Of a stretch of DNA of 64,000 nucleotides, positions 1 through 10,374 are shown one piece after another. Positions within the stretch are counted from its first letter, which is position 1. The number at the start of each line of letters is the position of its first letter. The position numbers were made by a program, and so were the translations under genes. The notes below the pieces were generated by a model that did not search any database, was not told the DNA's origin, and saw only the letters and a list, made by a program, of their open reading frames with translations. Source of the stretch: Plicaturopsis crispa FD-325 SS-3 (lineage: Eukaryota > Basidiomycota > Agaricomycetes > Amylocorticiales > Amylocorticiaceae); the NCBI GenBank assembly GCA_000827205.1, contig KN832561.1, positions 1,552,072-1,616,071 on the forward strand. The letters run 5' to 3'.

Positions 1-1488
1 ATGTCCGTAATCTTCTATTGTCGATGGCCAATGACTTACTCTTGATTATAGCATTCGGACGCGTCAATAATTACAAGATTAACCCGAACCAGGAACTCAT
101 TGCCATCGGCGTCACCAACACCGTTGGGACTGTATTCGGCGCATACCCGGCTACAGGTTCATTCTCTCGCTCAGCGCTCAAGTCCAAAGTGCGTATCTGA
201 ACACACTATTGATTTGAAGTACCGGCAATAACAGCTATACCATAGTCCGGAGTACGCACACCAGCAGCAGGAATTATCACTGCCATCGTCGTGGTCGTAG
301 CGCTCTATGGTCTGACACCCGCTTTCTTCTGGATCCCCACCGCCGGTCTCTCTGCCATCATCATCCACGCGGTCGCCGACCTCGTCGCGAAGCCCGCGCA
401 GGTCTATGCCTTCTGGCGCGTCGCCCCGCTCGAGTTCATCATCTGGCTCGCCGCCGTGCTCGTCACGGTCTTCTCCACGATCGAGAACGGTATTTACACA
501 TCGATCGCAGCTTCAGCTGCGCTGCTCCTCATCCGGATCGCCCACCCTCGCGGGTATTTCCTCGGCAAAGTTAGCCTGAGGAACGCGAGCGACGACAACG
601 CGCCGACGAGGGAGGTATTCGTGCCGCTGAAGCCCGACGGTGTAACGGACCCTCGTGTGACTGTGACCCCACCGTCGCCCGGCGTTGTTGTATACCGTTT
701 CGAGGAGAGCTATCTCTACCCGAACACGTCTATCATCAACGATGTCCTCGTCGACCATGTTAAAACGAAATTCAGGCGTGGCAGGGACATGACGTTTGTC
801 AAGGCATCTGACCGGCCATGGAATGATCCTGGCCCGCGATATGGTGGCGCCGTCGAGGAGCAGGCCGAAAATGCACTGAAGCCGGAGATCCACGCCATCG
901 TGCTCGATTTCTCAGCAGCGTATGTGCAACTCATTAATTATTAGCAATAGACAGTGTCGCTGACCACGCCCCACAGATCACACATCGACACGACAGCTGT
1001 TCAGTCCCTAATTGACACACGAAACGAAGTCGACCGTTGGGCAGACCGTCCGGTGGAGGTCAGTCCCTTCCTGCTTCTGTACATTCCCTCTCCGTCCTGA
1101 CAGTAGGGTGCAGTTCCACTTCGCGACGATACTGTCTCCTTGGATTCGTCGTGCACTTATCGCAGGCGGCTTCGGCACCGGTGCCCCCGGTGCAAACTAC
1201 CCTCGAGAAATTGCAGCCGTTGTCCCATATCGCGGCGGCACCCGCGAAACGACCGACTATGACCGTGCCGACGACCAGGAGGCGCAATTGAAGGATCGCT
1301 CCCGCTCATCGTCCTCTGGAAAGAGCGCGGGCGACGAGAATGTACCAATATACGGAGATGATACTCCGTTCTTCCATTTCGACCTCACCGCGGCCGTAGC
1401 GGCGGCGGAGGCAGGCCTTGCGGCGCGTTCGCGTCCGCCCCCGTCTTTGGAGGAGAGGGACTTGAAGCATCGGGAGGATGAGCCATAG
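1..1488 (+). CDS. SulP family sulfate/anion permease, 3' part
   Basis: Membrane anion (sulfate) transporter whose 5' part lies outside the window. Readable exons are 52-188, 246-919, 977-1058 and 1114-1488; the window opens on the last two bases of an earlier exon and a GT-AG intron (3-51). The first exon has the SulP signature FGRVNNYKINPNQE followed by AYPATGSFSRSA. The next holds the last membrane spans (LYGLTPAFFWIPTAGL and an Ile/Val-rich helix) and starts a STAS domain (AIVLDFSAA, continued across an intron by HIDTTAVQSL). The STAS domain ends near ILSPWIRRALIAGGFG and is followed by an acidic, Pro-rich cytosolic tail. The assignment to SulP is firm. Sulfate as substrate is the usual role of fungal members but is not shown here. 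No operon context is expected. Confidence 0.93.
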
Positions 1489-1739
1489 ACATGTATGCAT
1501 GTGGATGTCAAGAACGTAATTTTAGTACTGTATGAACATTTTGGACCCCGGAAGTGTATGGCCTGTGTATGAGAAGTCGGACAATGGGAGTTGTCGAACG
1601 GCGAGTAACCCGAAAGGTTGGGTAACATAACACACTGACTGTGACAGTCTCCTCTAAGACCTATGGGTCCTCCAGCCGATACCCCCTCGCCGCCATCTGT
1701 CGTTCATGCCTTCGAGTGGCAGCAAACTCCGAAATGTGG

Positions 1740-2051
1740 TCAGCCACCTCCCCCCACACTGAACCTTACCACTGCCTTAGGTTTGTCGAGCCCAGAGAGC
1801 TTACGCATGTAGTCCTGGCGCCAGCCCTCCGACTTCTCCCTTTCCACCCATAAGTGAGACGGCATGCATTTAACAAGCGGTCGGAGACCCTCCATTGTCT
1901 CCCATAGGACATCGAGGGCCAAAGGCGAAAATAATCTGCAAGTTCGTGCGAGTGCTGCGAGGTCGCGATTACTCTTCGCCAAAATTTGCCCAGAAAGAAT
2001 AAAGTCGAATATTTGGGCGAGGAGTTCTGGGATGGTCAGGCATTTGTGCAT
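1740..2051 (-). pseudogene. Truncated paralogue of the neighbouring F-box-type gene (first exon only)
   Basis: This stretch encodes an F-box-like start, CLTIPELLAQIF, then RDLAALARTCRLFSPLALD and LWETMEGLRPLVKCMPSHLW. It matches the first exon of the gene at 2363-4132 residue for residue in layout. The exon part (1770-2051) is 282 nt, the same length as the intact gene's exon counted from its second ATG, and it ends at an equivalent GTAAGG donor. The large second exon with the repeat region is missing: the SulP gene ends only about 280 bp downstream. A possible short second exon would add about 11 codons and then stop. It is either a relic of a tandem duplication or a minimal F-box-only gene; I favour a relic. 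Confidence 0.65.
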
Positions 2052-2362
2052 GTTGTCGACAGTGGTTCCGCCCGCCGGGGTATGGACCGCAACCGAGGCG
2101 TACGAGAGGACAAATACAAGGCGATGTCGTACAAACGTCGTTCACGGTAAGCTTGAGAGAGAAGTGGATTGCACGGATGCGCGTGGATGCGAGTAAGAAA
2201 GCCTAAACACAGTGAGCAAACAGTGAATGTGAGTTCGAATCCTTCACACAAAAGGGACTTCCGCGATATAGCGAGAATTCAGACCCAATGATTTGCACAG
2301 CGACTATACAATGGCCATATGGACTGAGTACGGACTCGATGGAACGTTGCATTCGGGAGCGG

Positions 2363-4132
2363 TCAGGGTTTGCTCGCGAGCCGCGTGCTTCTGCGTAACG
2401 CGACTCCGCCGTTATTTATCTTCGACAATCGCTTCCTCTCACGTCTCCGTCGAGCTACGAATCCTGGCATAAGACGAGACACCTCTGCCCACAGGCCAGC
2501 GTAATCGCTGGCGCTGCGATAGAGCATCTCATCCTCCAGCCAGTACTCCATATACATGTCCCACCAGGCCATGATTGCGCCCTGCACGTTCGGGAAGAGA
2601 TCCGCCATGAGCAGCGCGACGCGCGTGGGTGTGTTGATGAATGAGTTTCCGAGGAAGAGCGATCGGACAGAGCCATGGTGTCCGACATCTAGGCGGGTCT
2701 CCGAGGGAGGCAATATGCGCGCGTCAATCACGATGTCTAGGGTTTCGAGGTGGGGGCAGTTTTGGAGCAGCGGCAAGAGACCCGCCAGAGTGATGCGCGA
2801 GGGGACCTTCCATCCCGCGGCGCCGAATGCAGCGGAGAGGGAAAGTTTCGTGAGCATAGGCCACGCTCGAGCCATCGACGCAAGATCGTCATTTCCTAGG
2901 TCGAACCCGCCGGCTGGGTCGAGCTCGAGAGTGTGCAGACGGGAAAATGATAGAAGTGGCTTCAGGGTCGCAAAATCGAGGCCGTAGTCGTGGACACGGG
3001 TTATTTCCAAGCTGAGGATTTTATCCGTGACGTGTAGCTCCGCGAGAGATGTGGGCGAGCACACTTGGTGAATCGCGCTGATAACATCGCCCCATTCGTT
3101 CCTCGTGAAGTTTAATGGTCTGTCGATTTGAAGGCTGACATGTCGTAGAGGAGGATGATACGTTGCGACAAGACCTAGCACCGGATCCTGCGAGAGGTCA
3201 ACACCAACTATTTTGAGCGTAGAAAGCGCCTGGAAAGAGTCTTCCGGCATCAGCTTGGATGCGGCTTTGACCTCGTCCACAGAGATGTCGGATACGACGA
3301 GCCTCCTCAGCGTCGGCAAGCTCGCGACATGGACCAACGCGTGTCTGTCCAGGGCGCTAGCGTTGACGGACACGAGATGCCTCCACCGGCAAATTGCACG
3401 AGACAGGTCGCCACCTATACGCTCTTCCGCGTTGCGTGTGCAGATAAAGCAAAGAGCATTTATCGATGGGTATTTGTCGACGATGTCCACAAGGATCTCG
3501 ACGTCCGCATGACTACTCATGCGCCATGTTGTGAGCGATTTCAGGCTGGGAGCTACCAGAAGCGGCATATATAGTTCTGGATCGCTCTGCAAGATGAGCA
3601 GCTTGATATTCGGCAGGAGGTGTCGTCCTGGGAAGAAGTGGTTCCATGCCTCGGAGAAGTATTTCGCGCTCGTGGGCTCGACGTCCCACCGAGGCATTGC
3701 CAAGGTCTTGATCTTGGGGGCGTACACCAGAACTCGTTCCCAGTCAGACTCCTGGGGTCGCCTGTAAAACCTCTACGTCCATAGAATTGCGACAGTGAGA
3801 TTTCCGCATTTCCGGTACAGTTTAGACTTGACGCTTACAAGCTCCTTCTCCCGGTTAAGCCCAATGAGCTTCAGAACACTGCGGCTACGTTCCGTCGACA
3901 TGTCCCTTTCCATCCACAAGTCCGATGGCATGCACCTGACAAGCGGCCTGAGACCTTCTTGCACCGACCATAGGAGATCGAGCGCAAACGGAGAGAACAG
4001 CTTGCAAGTTCGCGCAAGAGCTGCCAGGTCGCGCTTGCCGACCGCCGTGGGCATTTCTCCGCAAGGAACCTGCTCAAAAATCATGGCGAGAATTTCGGGA
4101 ATGGCTAGGCATCTATGCATGTCGTCGCGCAC
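2363..4132 (-). CDS. F-box-like protein with leucine-rich C-terminal region
   Basis: Two exons, 4132-3839 (or from the ATG at 4120, which matches the start of the paralogue) and 3751-2363, joined over an intron with a GTAAGC donor; about 556 aa. The N-terminus CLAIPEILAMIFEQ followed by RDLAALARTCKLFSPFALDLLW is the degenerate F-box typical of expanded Agaricomycete families. The rest has irregular leucine-rich spacing (for example HALVHVASLPTLRRLVVSD and LLPLLQNCPHLETLDIVID), suggesting a solenoid. The C-terminus is basic (ARRRRERKRLSK). Such proteins usually act as substrate adaptors of SCF ubiquitin ligases; that role is inferred. The acceptor is uncertain: CCCCAG (exon from 3751) keeps the frame, whereas the nearer TTTACAG would not. 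Confidence 0.75.
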
Positions 4133-4228
4133 GAGTCGCCTATGTGTAGGAGAACAAAGGTGAATGCGAACGTGGACGTCGAAGAGTGTCCAGGGTAGCT
4201 CGCAGATGGCAGTAGAAATTGAAGCCGT

Positions 4229-4725
4229 CGCGTCAGGACCCCGGCTTATGCTGGTAGAGGTTGTATCCTAAAATCGGCATTTTTGACCCTTTCCGTCCGC
4301 ACGATTTTCGGCCAGTTTGCGTCCGCATTAGGATCGGACTACCATTTTTTTGCGAAAATCGTCCGCATTCGCGATATATGCTGTCGAAAACGCCCATCCG
4401 TCCGCACCCCCGCCAAATTATGGATACAACGTCAAAACCGACGCACCTCCGCCTCGTCGGGGGGTCCGATGCCGGGCCGACGTGACCCCCGCACCAGCGT
4501 CATGTTCCGAGGCCGGCGGCGGCATGCCTCGCTCACCAGCTCCGTCCGCACAGGGATCGAACGTCGCTACCGACGGTCCTCATCCGTAAGGCGGAAAGAT
4601 CGTACATTTTGCGAAATTTTGGCCTTTCCGTCCGCACTGGGATCGAACGTACGCGGTTTTTTAGGCCCAAATCCGTCCGCATTAGGATACAACCTCACAT
4701 AGGATAAGCCGGGGTCCTGTCGCGT
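4229..4725. mobile_element. MITE-like non-autonomous DNA transposon with TIRs and 6-bp TSD
   Basis: The element spans 4235-4719 (485 bp). Its ends are inverted repeats: CAGGACCCCGGCTTAT on the left is matched perfectly by the reverse complement on the right, and after a short mismatch the repeats pair again over AGGTTGTATCCTAA. The element is flanked by TCGCGT on both sides (4229-4234 and 4720-4725), a 6-bp target-site duplication. The interior holds no transposase and is built from about seven copies of a CCGTCCGCA-type motif, often followed by an AGGATC/GGGATCGAAC-like string. The CAGG terminus recalls hAT-type ends, but the TSD length does not fit hAT, so the superfamily is left open. Confidence 0.8.
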
Positions 4726-5336
4726 CGCGTCGGAAGTTTTACAAGGCAAGTTCGCAAACGGCATTTCTTCTCTTTGTTTTTTGTGTTGGCTCCAAGTTTA
4801 CAAGACCTTGCGCTTAAACTCCCATGGCCGGGGACCTAGGGACCCAGACGCAGTCAATACAGTTCTGAGTTGACCATCTCCCCGGCTTACTTGGCTAAAC
4901 TGTGGCCAGCGATGCATGTGTACGGTCTGTCGTCGAGGTTTTCTCTGTCTGCGGAACTAAACACGGTAAGCTGAATCACATCGCAGCGTTATGTCGGACC
5001 GATATACAAATTTCATCGTTCTCCCCGTGGTCCTCTTGTAAGTACATTCTAATAAGTTCAATTCGCCTTGGAAACGAGAGTGCAAGCACATGGGCAGGTG
5101 CGTCTGACCTACTTAACCATTTTCCACCCGGAAAGAAACAAGTGCCTGTGAGTGTTGTAGTTGATCGGCGCGGAGTGCATAATTAACAATCTTTTGTTGT
5201 CTTTGCCCCCGTCGCCTTCTTGTAATCGCGCAACGGCCTGTGACGGCCATTGCATATCGGCGGTCTCTGGCCTTGATAAAGCGGACAAAAATGACAACGA
5301 CACAGTCCAATTATTCCCCTCACTTCACGTCCATCC
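4726..5336. other. Intergenic stretch, no feature recognised
   Basis: The start is CG-rich (TCGCGTCGCGTCGG beside the MITE) and then becomes AT-richer. Short open frames here lack any recognisable motif or codon pattern. It probably contains the promoter of the gene at 5337. Confidence 0.5.
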
Positions 5337-6008
5337 ATGCCGGCCATGTTGCGCTCCCGCTCAAGCTCTCGTCCTTCTGAGCCTATCCATCACCAAACGT
5401 ATCACGCATCAACGTCCCGGTGCTTGGAAGAGAACGAGGAAGAAACCTTCGAGGATCTCCTTGTTCCCCTCCAATCATTCATCGCCTCGATACCGGACAA
5501 CGTTCTGAACCCTGGCTGGTTTGGAACGTATCACGACCCTGCCCGCGACTGCACACTCTCAGTCCCCCCTCCGACGACCTTGTCGGATACCATGATGCAC
5601 TTCCTGGGCCCACAGTCGCACCGTACTGGCTACGGAAAACGCGCCGCTCGACCCACCGTCACGCTGGTTCTACCTGCTCAGCCATGTCGCGCCCATCAAG
5701 CACGTTATATACGGCACTTCGCATCCGCGATGGTTCCGCGATGGTACAGCATGGTCACCGACACTGACTGCCAATGGAACGGCCGAAATACTTCCATATA
5801 TTATTGTGTGCGGCACGGCAGGCCTATGCACGAGCCAGACGGTACAGGTGAATAAAATCCACCCCTTTCGAGACGGTGTTTCTACTGACGCTAAGATGTT
5901 TTCTAGGTTGTGGCTGTATGCCCCACAAAACACCGTTCGGCCCGCTGGACCTTGAATATGCACGGTGTGCATGAACCACATAAGTTCAAGAGTTCAGCAT
6001 CTTGCTGA
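5337..6008 (+). CDS. Unrecognised three-exon gene, about 174 aa
   Basis: I do not recognise this gene. Proposed exons are 5337-5527, 5616-5847 and 5907-6008. The introns have GTATCA/CACAG and GTGAAT/TTTCTAG ends, the second with a CTGAC branch-like site, and exon lengths sum to 525 nt, an unbroken frame. The N-terminus is Ser/Arg-rich then acidic (ENEEETFEDL). The middle exon reads like a folded domain with aromatic and hydrophobic clusters (SRWFYLLSHVAPIKHVIYG, then EILPYIIVCGTAGLC). There is no signal peptide and no clear membrane span. The reading switches frame between exon 1 and exon 2, so an unspliced reading gives a different and less plausible protein. It could also be a decayed gene. 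Confidence 0.4.
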
Positions 6009-6384
6009 CGACGTCAGGGGGAACGGCGTTACCTGCAGGACTGGTACTACGCTATTTCCTGCGACGAGTGACCTGAAGGGACACACGACTGGGACCTTAG
6101 AACTGACGGGTGGCGGACCATCGGTACGACCAGCACGCGGCGCTGGATGGACAAGAAGTCGAGGATGTGCGAAGTTGCGTATATATCCCTATATTACAGC
6201 GTAGACTATTTACATCGATGTCATAGTACTCTATGTGTACACGAAGACATAGAATAATGCACGTACAATGTATTTTACAACTGTACTTTGTACTTACTTT
6301 GTACTTACCAAGGATACGCTTCAGGCGGGGCAATTATCTTGTCCAGCGGGGATGATCGTTAACACACGTACGTTCAATGTGCAC
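6009..6384. other. Intergenic region between convergent genes
   Basis: AT-rich stretch with several TATATA/GTACTT runs (for example two adjacent copies of TGTACTTACTT near 6284-6306). It lies between the 3' ends of the unrecognised gene and the kinase gene, so it probably holds both 3' UTRs. No gene is seen. Confidence 0.5.
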
Positions 6385-7856
6385 TTAGGCAACATCAACC
6401 ATAATCGCGAGACGATTGTAAACATCCCATATTCTGGGCCGCTTCCGAGGTTCCGTTGACCAGCATTGCTGGACTAATGACCAGAGCTCATCGGACACAA
6501 GCGCCACCGGACGCTCAGGCCTCTGATCTGCCATGACTGCCATGATGATCTTCGCCGCAGACATGCCCTGGAAAGGGTGCCTGCCACTGTAGACCTGTGC
6601 GTGCGACTGTTAGGATAATCACTGAGATAGATGAATGCGGGGCTCTTGCATACCTGATATACGAGCATACCGAAAGAGTACACATCGCTTTGAAACGTCG
6701 GCATCCTGCTTTTCATACCGAAGCGCTCTGGGAATAGACGCTCAGGCGACATCCATCCTGATGTACCTATTCCAGAAAACGTCGCCGATGAGTTGGAGGC
6801 GGATGTACAGGTCGCTGAAGGGGGCATCCATGCAATGGCACGAGGCGTCTCAGCATGCTGGGCCGTTTCGGAGCGAACGGTTTCGTCTATGCCCACTACA
6901 AACGACGTCCCAAAATCCGAAATGCGCGCCGTTCCCTCGCTATCAATCATAACATTCGACTACAACACAAGAGTTATGACTGAAGCGCTGTTGAGGTAGG
7001 CGGCTCACTCACTCCTTTCAGATCCCCATGCACGATACTGCGTTTAGTCAGGAAGTCCAGCCCGTCGGCGACCTGCTCGAGCTCGAATGAAGTCCTCAGA
7101 TAATTGTTGTAGATGTATAGATCCGTGTGCGTACTAGTTCTTTCTTCGCTGCTCCTGGGTTTGTTCGCAAATAATTCATAATGTCGCCGTTCCGCATCCA
7201 GACGCTCACGATGGAGAAATCATGTTTTCCAACAACTATTCCGACGAACGGAACGATGTTGGGATGCCGTAGAAGTCGTAAGATTACTGCCTCCTTACAA
7301 AAGGCCTAGCGAAAAGGGCGTGTTGGCACGTCTGACTGATTTTATCGAGGGGTGCTCACCTTTTGTACCCTCCGGATGGTATTCTGCGCGAGACGAAAGC
7401 GCTTGACGGCAACCTCTAAAGCTTGGTCGCCAAAGCGGGCGTGATGGACGATGGCCGAGGCACCATTGTCTATCGAATCCCTGTCCTTGCTGTAGACGAT
7501 GTCTCTGTGATCGATTAGAAATGTGAGAGGGGAATATACGATCGTCTGACATATTCGTATGAGCGTATCGTGAATATCCCTTAGGAGGTCGGCGGACAAC
7601 GACCCGCCGGAAGTCTCGTTGAACTGCAATTTATCTCAGCAAATGATCTTTGTCTATCAGATTTAATACGACCCACTTTCCACAGAACTTCGACACAGAT
7701 CCTGCCCTCTTTGCGCTGCGGAGGACCGGCAAAAGGCCTCTCCTTCCATCGGAGAATTATAGATTTCACGAAGAGGAGTACTTCCTCGCACCACTTGGGG
7801 CGGCTAAGGCGGAAAACTTGTAAGCAGAGTTGCGGACCAGCGATAAGAGCACTCAA
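6385..7856 (-). CDS. Protein kinase of the fungal TKL-like type (HGDLK loop)
   Basis: Spliced minus-strand kinase. Exons are about 7856-7677, 7623-7360, 7293-7135, 7072-7013, 6959-6654 and 6594-6385; the true start may lie in a small upstream exon. Motifs in order: a Gly-poor nucleotide loop (DNGASAIVHHARF), the VAVKRF lysine, LLRHPNIVPFVGI (alphaC/beta4), the hinge VWMRNGDIMNYL, catalytic loop IVHGDLKGSNV (split by an intron), RISDFGTS (DFG), a Ser/Thr-rich insert, WMSPERL in place of APE, and SDVYSFGMLVYQV. The C-lobe ends with CWSTEPRKRPRIWDVYNRL. Catalytic Lys, Asp and DFG are all present, so activity is plausible. HGDLK instead of HRDLK is common in Agaricomycete-expanded kinases. The exon joint near 7073-7134 is the least certain. 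Confidence 0.82.
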
Positions 7857-7920
7857 CTATTTGGCCACCTCCAGTAAGTGATGTGGACAGGTGTCAGACC
7901 TGGGCATCAGGCTAACCATT

Positions 7921-8640
7921 GATACAAGAATGTGTTCCTCCAACATTAACCACTGTAATGCGGTGTAACGCGCCCATTCCTTGAACTGGATGCACGCGGA
8001 TGTACACTTTGCGCTCAGCAGCCTGGAAATGAGATTGGTAATCTTGCAAGTGTTTCTAACAGTTCATGAACTCACGCATCATGGTGCAGGGGCTCTAAAT
8101 CCCTCCGTCGTCCATTCGCGAGTCTCTCATATCGATCCAAGATCTCACGCGATAGTGACTATGTTTGACGTTCTCAATCAGCATTATGTAGTATATCTAT
8201 CGTATACGACGACGAGCTCACCTGCCCAAAAGGAAATTTCTCTCGGTAACCCAGCAATTCAGGGAACAGTCGAGGAATATCAGCCACTACAGGGGAATCT
8301 GGCTGAATAGGTGTGAGCATGGGGCTTGTGCGGGAGGTAGATTGGGGGGTATGAGGTGCTCATGGGCACGCAGGTACCTGTCACACGCGCGATTGCATTC
8401 TATACACATCTGCCTCGAGGCAATTCGTATCAGTAGACCTTCTGAGACGTTCGTGACCATTTGAAGGCCCAGGCTAGGCTACGCAAGCTAGAGAATGCTG
8501 TGACACGGTTTGGCGTTATCGGTCACTGGTCACCTCACAAACACCTTGTGGCGTTGATAGTCCAGTGCAGCAGAACATGGTGAGACGATTTGGATACGAT
8601 AGATTAGCGCGCGCGAACGCAAACGGCTGGAATAAGATAG
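7921..8640. other. Intergenic stretch, no gene supported
   Basis: An open frame of 109 codons at 7981-8310 has no motif, no intron logic and no family resemblance; I treat it as chance. Nothing else is visible. Confidence 0.45.
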
Positions 8641-9060
8641 CTGGAGAGACACCGACAAAAATCGTCAGGGACGAAAGCGACGGAACGCAGGAAAAACGCA
8701 CCTGGAGAGACACAGAGAGAAATCGTCAGGAACGAAAGCGACGAGGGCCCTCTCTGCGTCCCTCTAGGTACTATAAGCGACAATAGGAAAAGGGTAGCCT
8801 AGATAACGCGGCGGCGGGCTAGTAATGAGAAAAGAGCTCGCTGCCGGGTGCTGTACCAAAAAAGGGCAAGGCCGCCACGGTCATGGTCAGAAAGGAGAGA
8901 TAGAATCTCTAGGTCGTGCGGGGCGTACACAGACTGACGAGATACGGATGGAAAGGCAGATGAAGTGCTGGGGGCGCGCGGAGCGTACACAGACCGTTGT
9001 ATCAACTAGGGCCACGGACAGGAGTGGAATCCGAGTCGCGCGAAGCGCACACAGACTGTG
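8641..9060. repeat. Degenerate tandem repeats with about 60-bp period
   Basis: Two copies of a 61-bp unit start with CTGGAGAGACAC at 8641 and 8702 and share ATCGTCAGG and ACGAAAGCGACG. Further on, GCGTACACAGAC or its variant GCGCACACAGAC recurs at 8923, 8983 and 9045, again spaced 60-62 bp. The two sets differ in sequence but share the period, which suggests one old, diverged minisatellite. Confidence 0.6.
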
Positions 9061-10374
9061 GCGTGGATGGGCTCAGTTGAGAGCGCAGTCGCCGGTGATT
9101 GGACTTCTGTAAATGAAATCTAAGTCGTCGGATAGGCGCATCCATCTATACATAGGCGGTGCATCCGAGCCTTCAGGGTGTTCACTATACATATCAGCAC
9201 CGTTGGCTACAGAACATGTCGAAGTGGAATCGTAAGTATGGTAGCTGTCGTTGAAAATGGGCAGAGTGATACCTGATAGAGCCTGGAGAGCGCTAGAGCG
9301 TAGTGCTGCGTAGATAGCCTTGTAGGCGAGCTTTAAGGTCCAAAGCGGTGCCAAATTCGGCGACGAGCGCCTGGGTATAGATGAGAGAGGCAAGTGGTGA
9401 GCGACGGTGCATTACCGGAAGATCCCAGGGCCTAAAGATATGTGATCTGCTTGTGCCCGGCGTGGACTTGAAGAGGAGCGTGCACCAAGTAGAACTGCAG
9501 TGGAAGCCTTCTGCACGGAATTCGACCTCCAAGCCAAGGGTAAACAGCGAGCTTGCCACTGCCCTCTTGCCCGTGAGTATGTGAGGGCCCAACAAGAGTA
9601 GACCGCGTGAGGGAGAACATGAACGTCGGAGGGCATGAGATACACGGAAGCAAACGGGGATCCCCGCCTTTCGCAATGGCTCGTTTGGGCACAACGGTCC
9701 TCTTCCGGGCGATACGGGGCGTGGCACATCCTCGGATCAGGTAAAGCTGCGCATCAAAGCATCTCCGGAATTCCGAGTCGCATAGATGCTGCGCGGGTAG
9801 ACCGTAGCACAAGTACTTGAAGCATACGCGCGTCGGCATCCGTTGGGTGAGGCCTGGCGGCGCAGCATCGGTCGAGTCAGGGCACGATGAGTAGAGCTTG
9901 AAAGTACTGCGCACCGGATCTTAGCACCTGCGCCATTTACGCTTCCATAGCAAGCTCTGGCCCCACACGCCGAGTCATAACGCCGTCTCAAGCATGAGCC
10001 GAATCAAGTCTACAAGGACGTACGACTGCGAGCGGAATCTCCTATCAAACAAGTCACGGATAGTCGCAGTACTCCGGCGCCGTCTTGACTGTTGTCGAGC
10101 ACGACGGTCCTCTGTTGTCGTCGGTGTTCCCGGTGATGCTGTTGCTACAACAAGGGGCGACGGCGGCCGTACGATTTGTAGACTGTAGCCAGATTTTCCG
10201 TGACAATTTGTACGGCGTTGAGTGGTCCTCGCCTGTAAATAAAACGGGAGCCGAGTCCCAATCTGGCGATGCGATCGTATTAGCAGCTTCTCCGCAGTCG
10301 CAGCCACTTTTGCGCGCGCTGCGCAACTTTCCATCTACATTTCCTCTTCTTGTCTCTACTCCTACGTCCTCGCT
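9061..10374. other. Gene-poor stretch upstream of the SMG6-like gene
   Basis: Long overlapping open frames occur on the minus strand (for example 9432-9914, 160 codons), but several frames are open at once and none shows a known motif. I see no supported gene. The last 200-300 bp before 10375 are pyrimidine-rich (TTTCCTCTTCTTGTCTCTACTCC), as expected for a fungal promoter/5' UTR. Confidence 0.45.

Noticed and set aside
7981-8310. 109-codon frame on the plus strand
   Set aside because: No family resemblance and no second exon; probably chance in a gap between genes.
9432-9914. 160-codon frame on the minus strand
   Set aside because: Several overlapping frames are open in the same place, the composition is Cys/Arg/Pro-rich without pattern and no motif or intron structure supports it.
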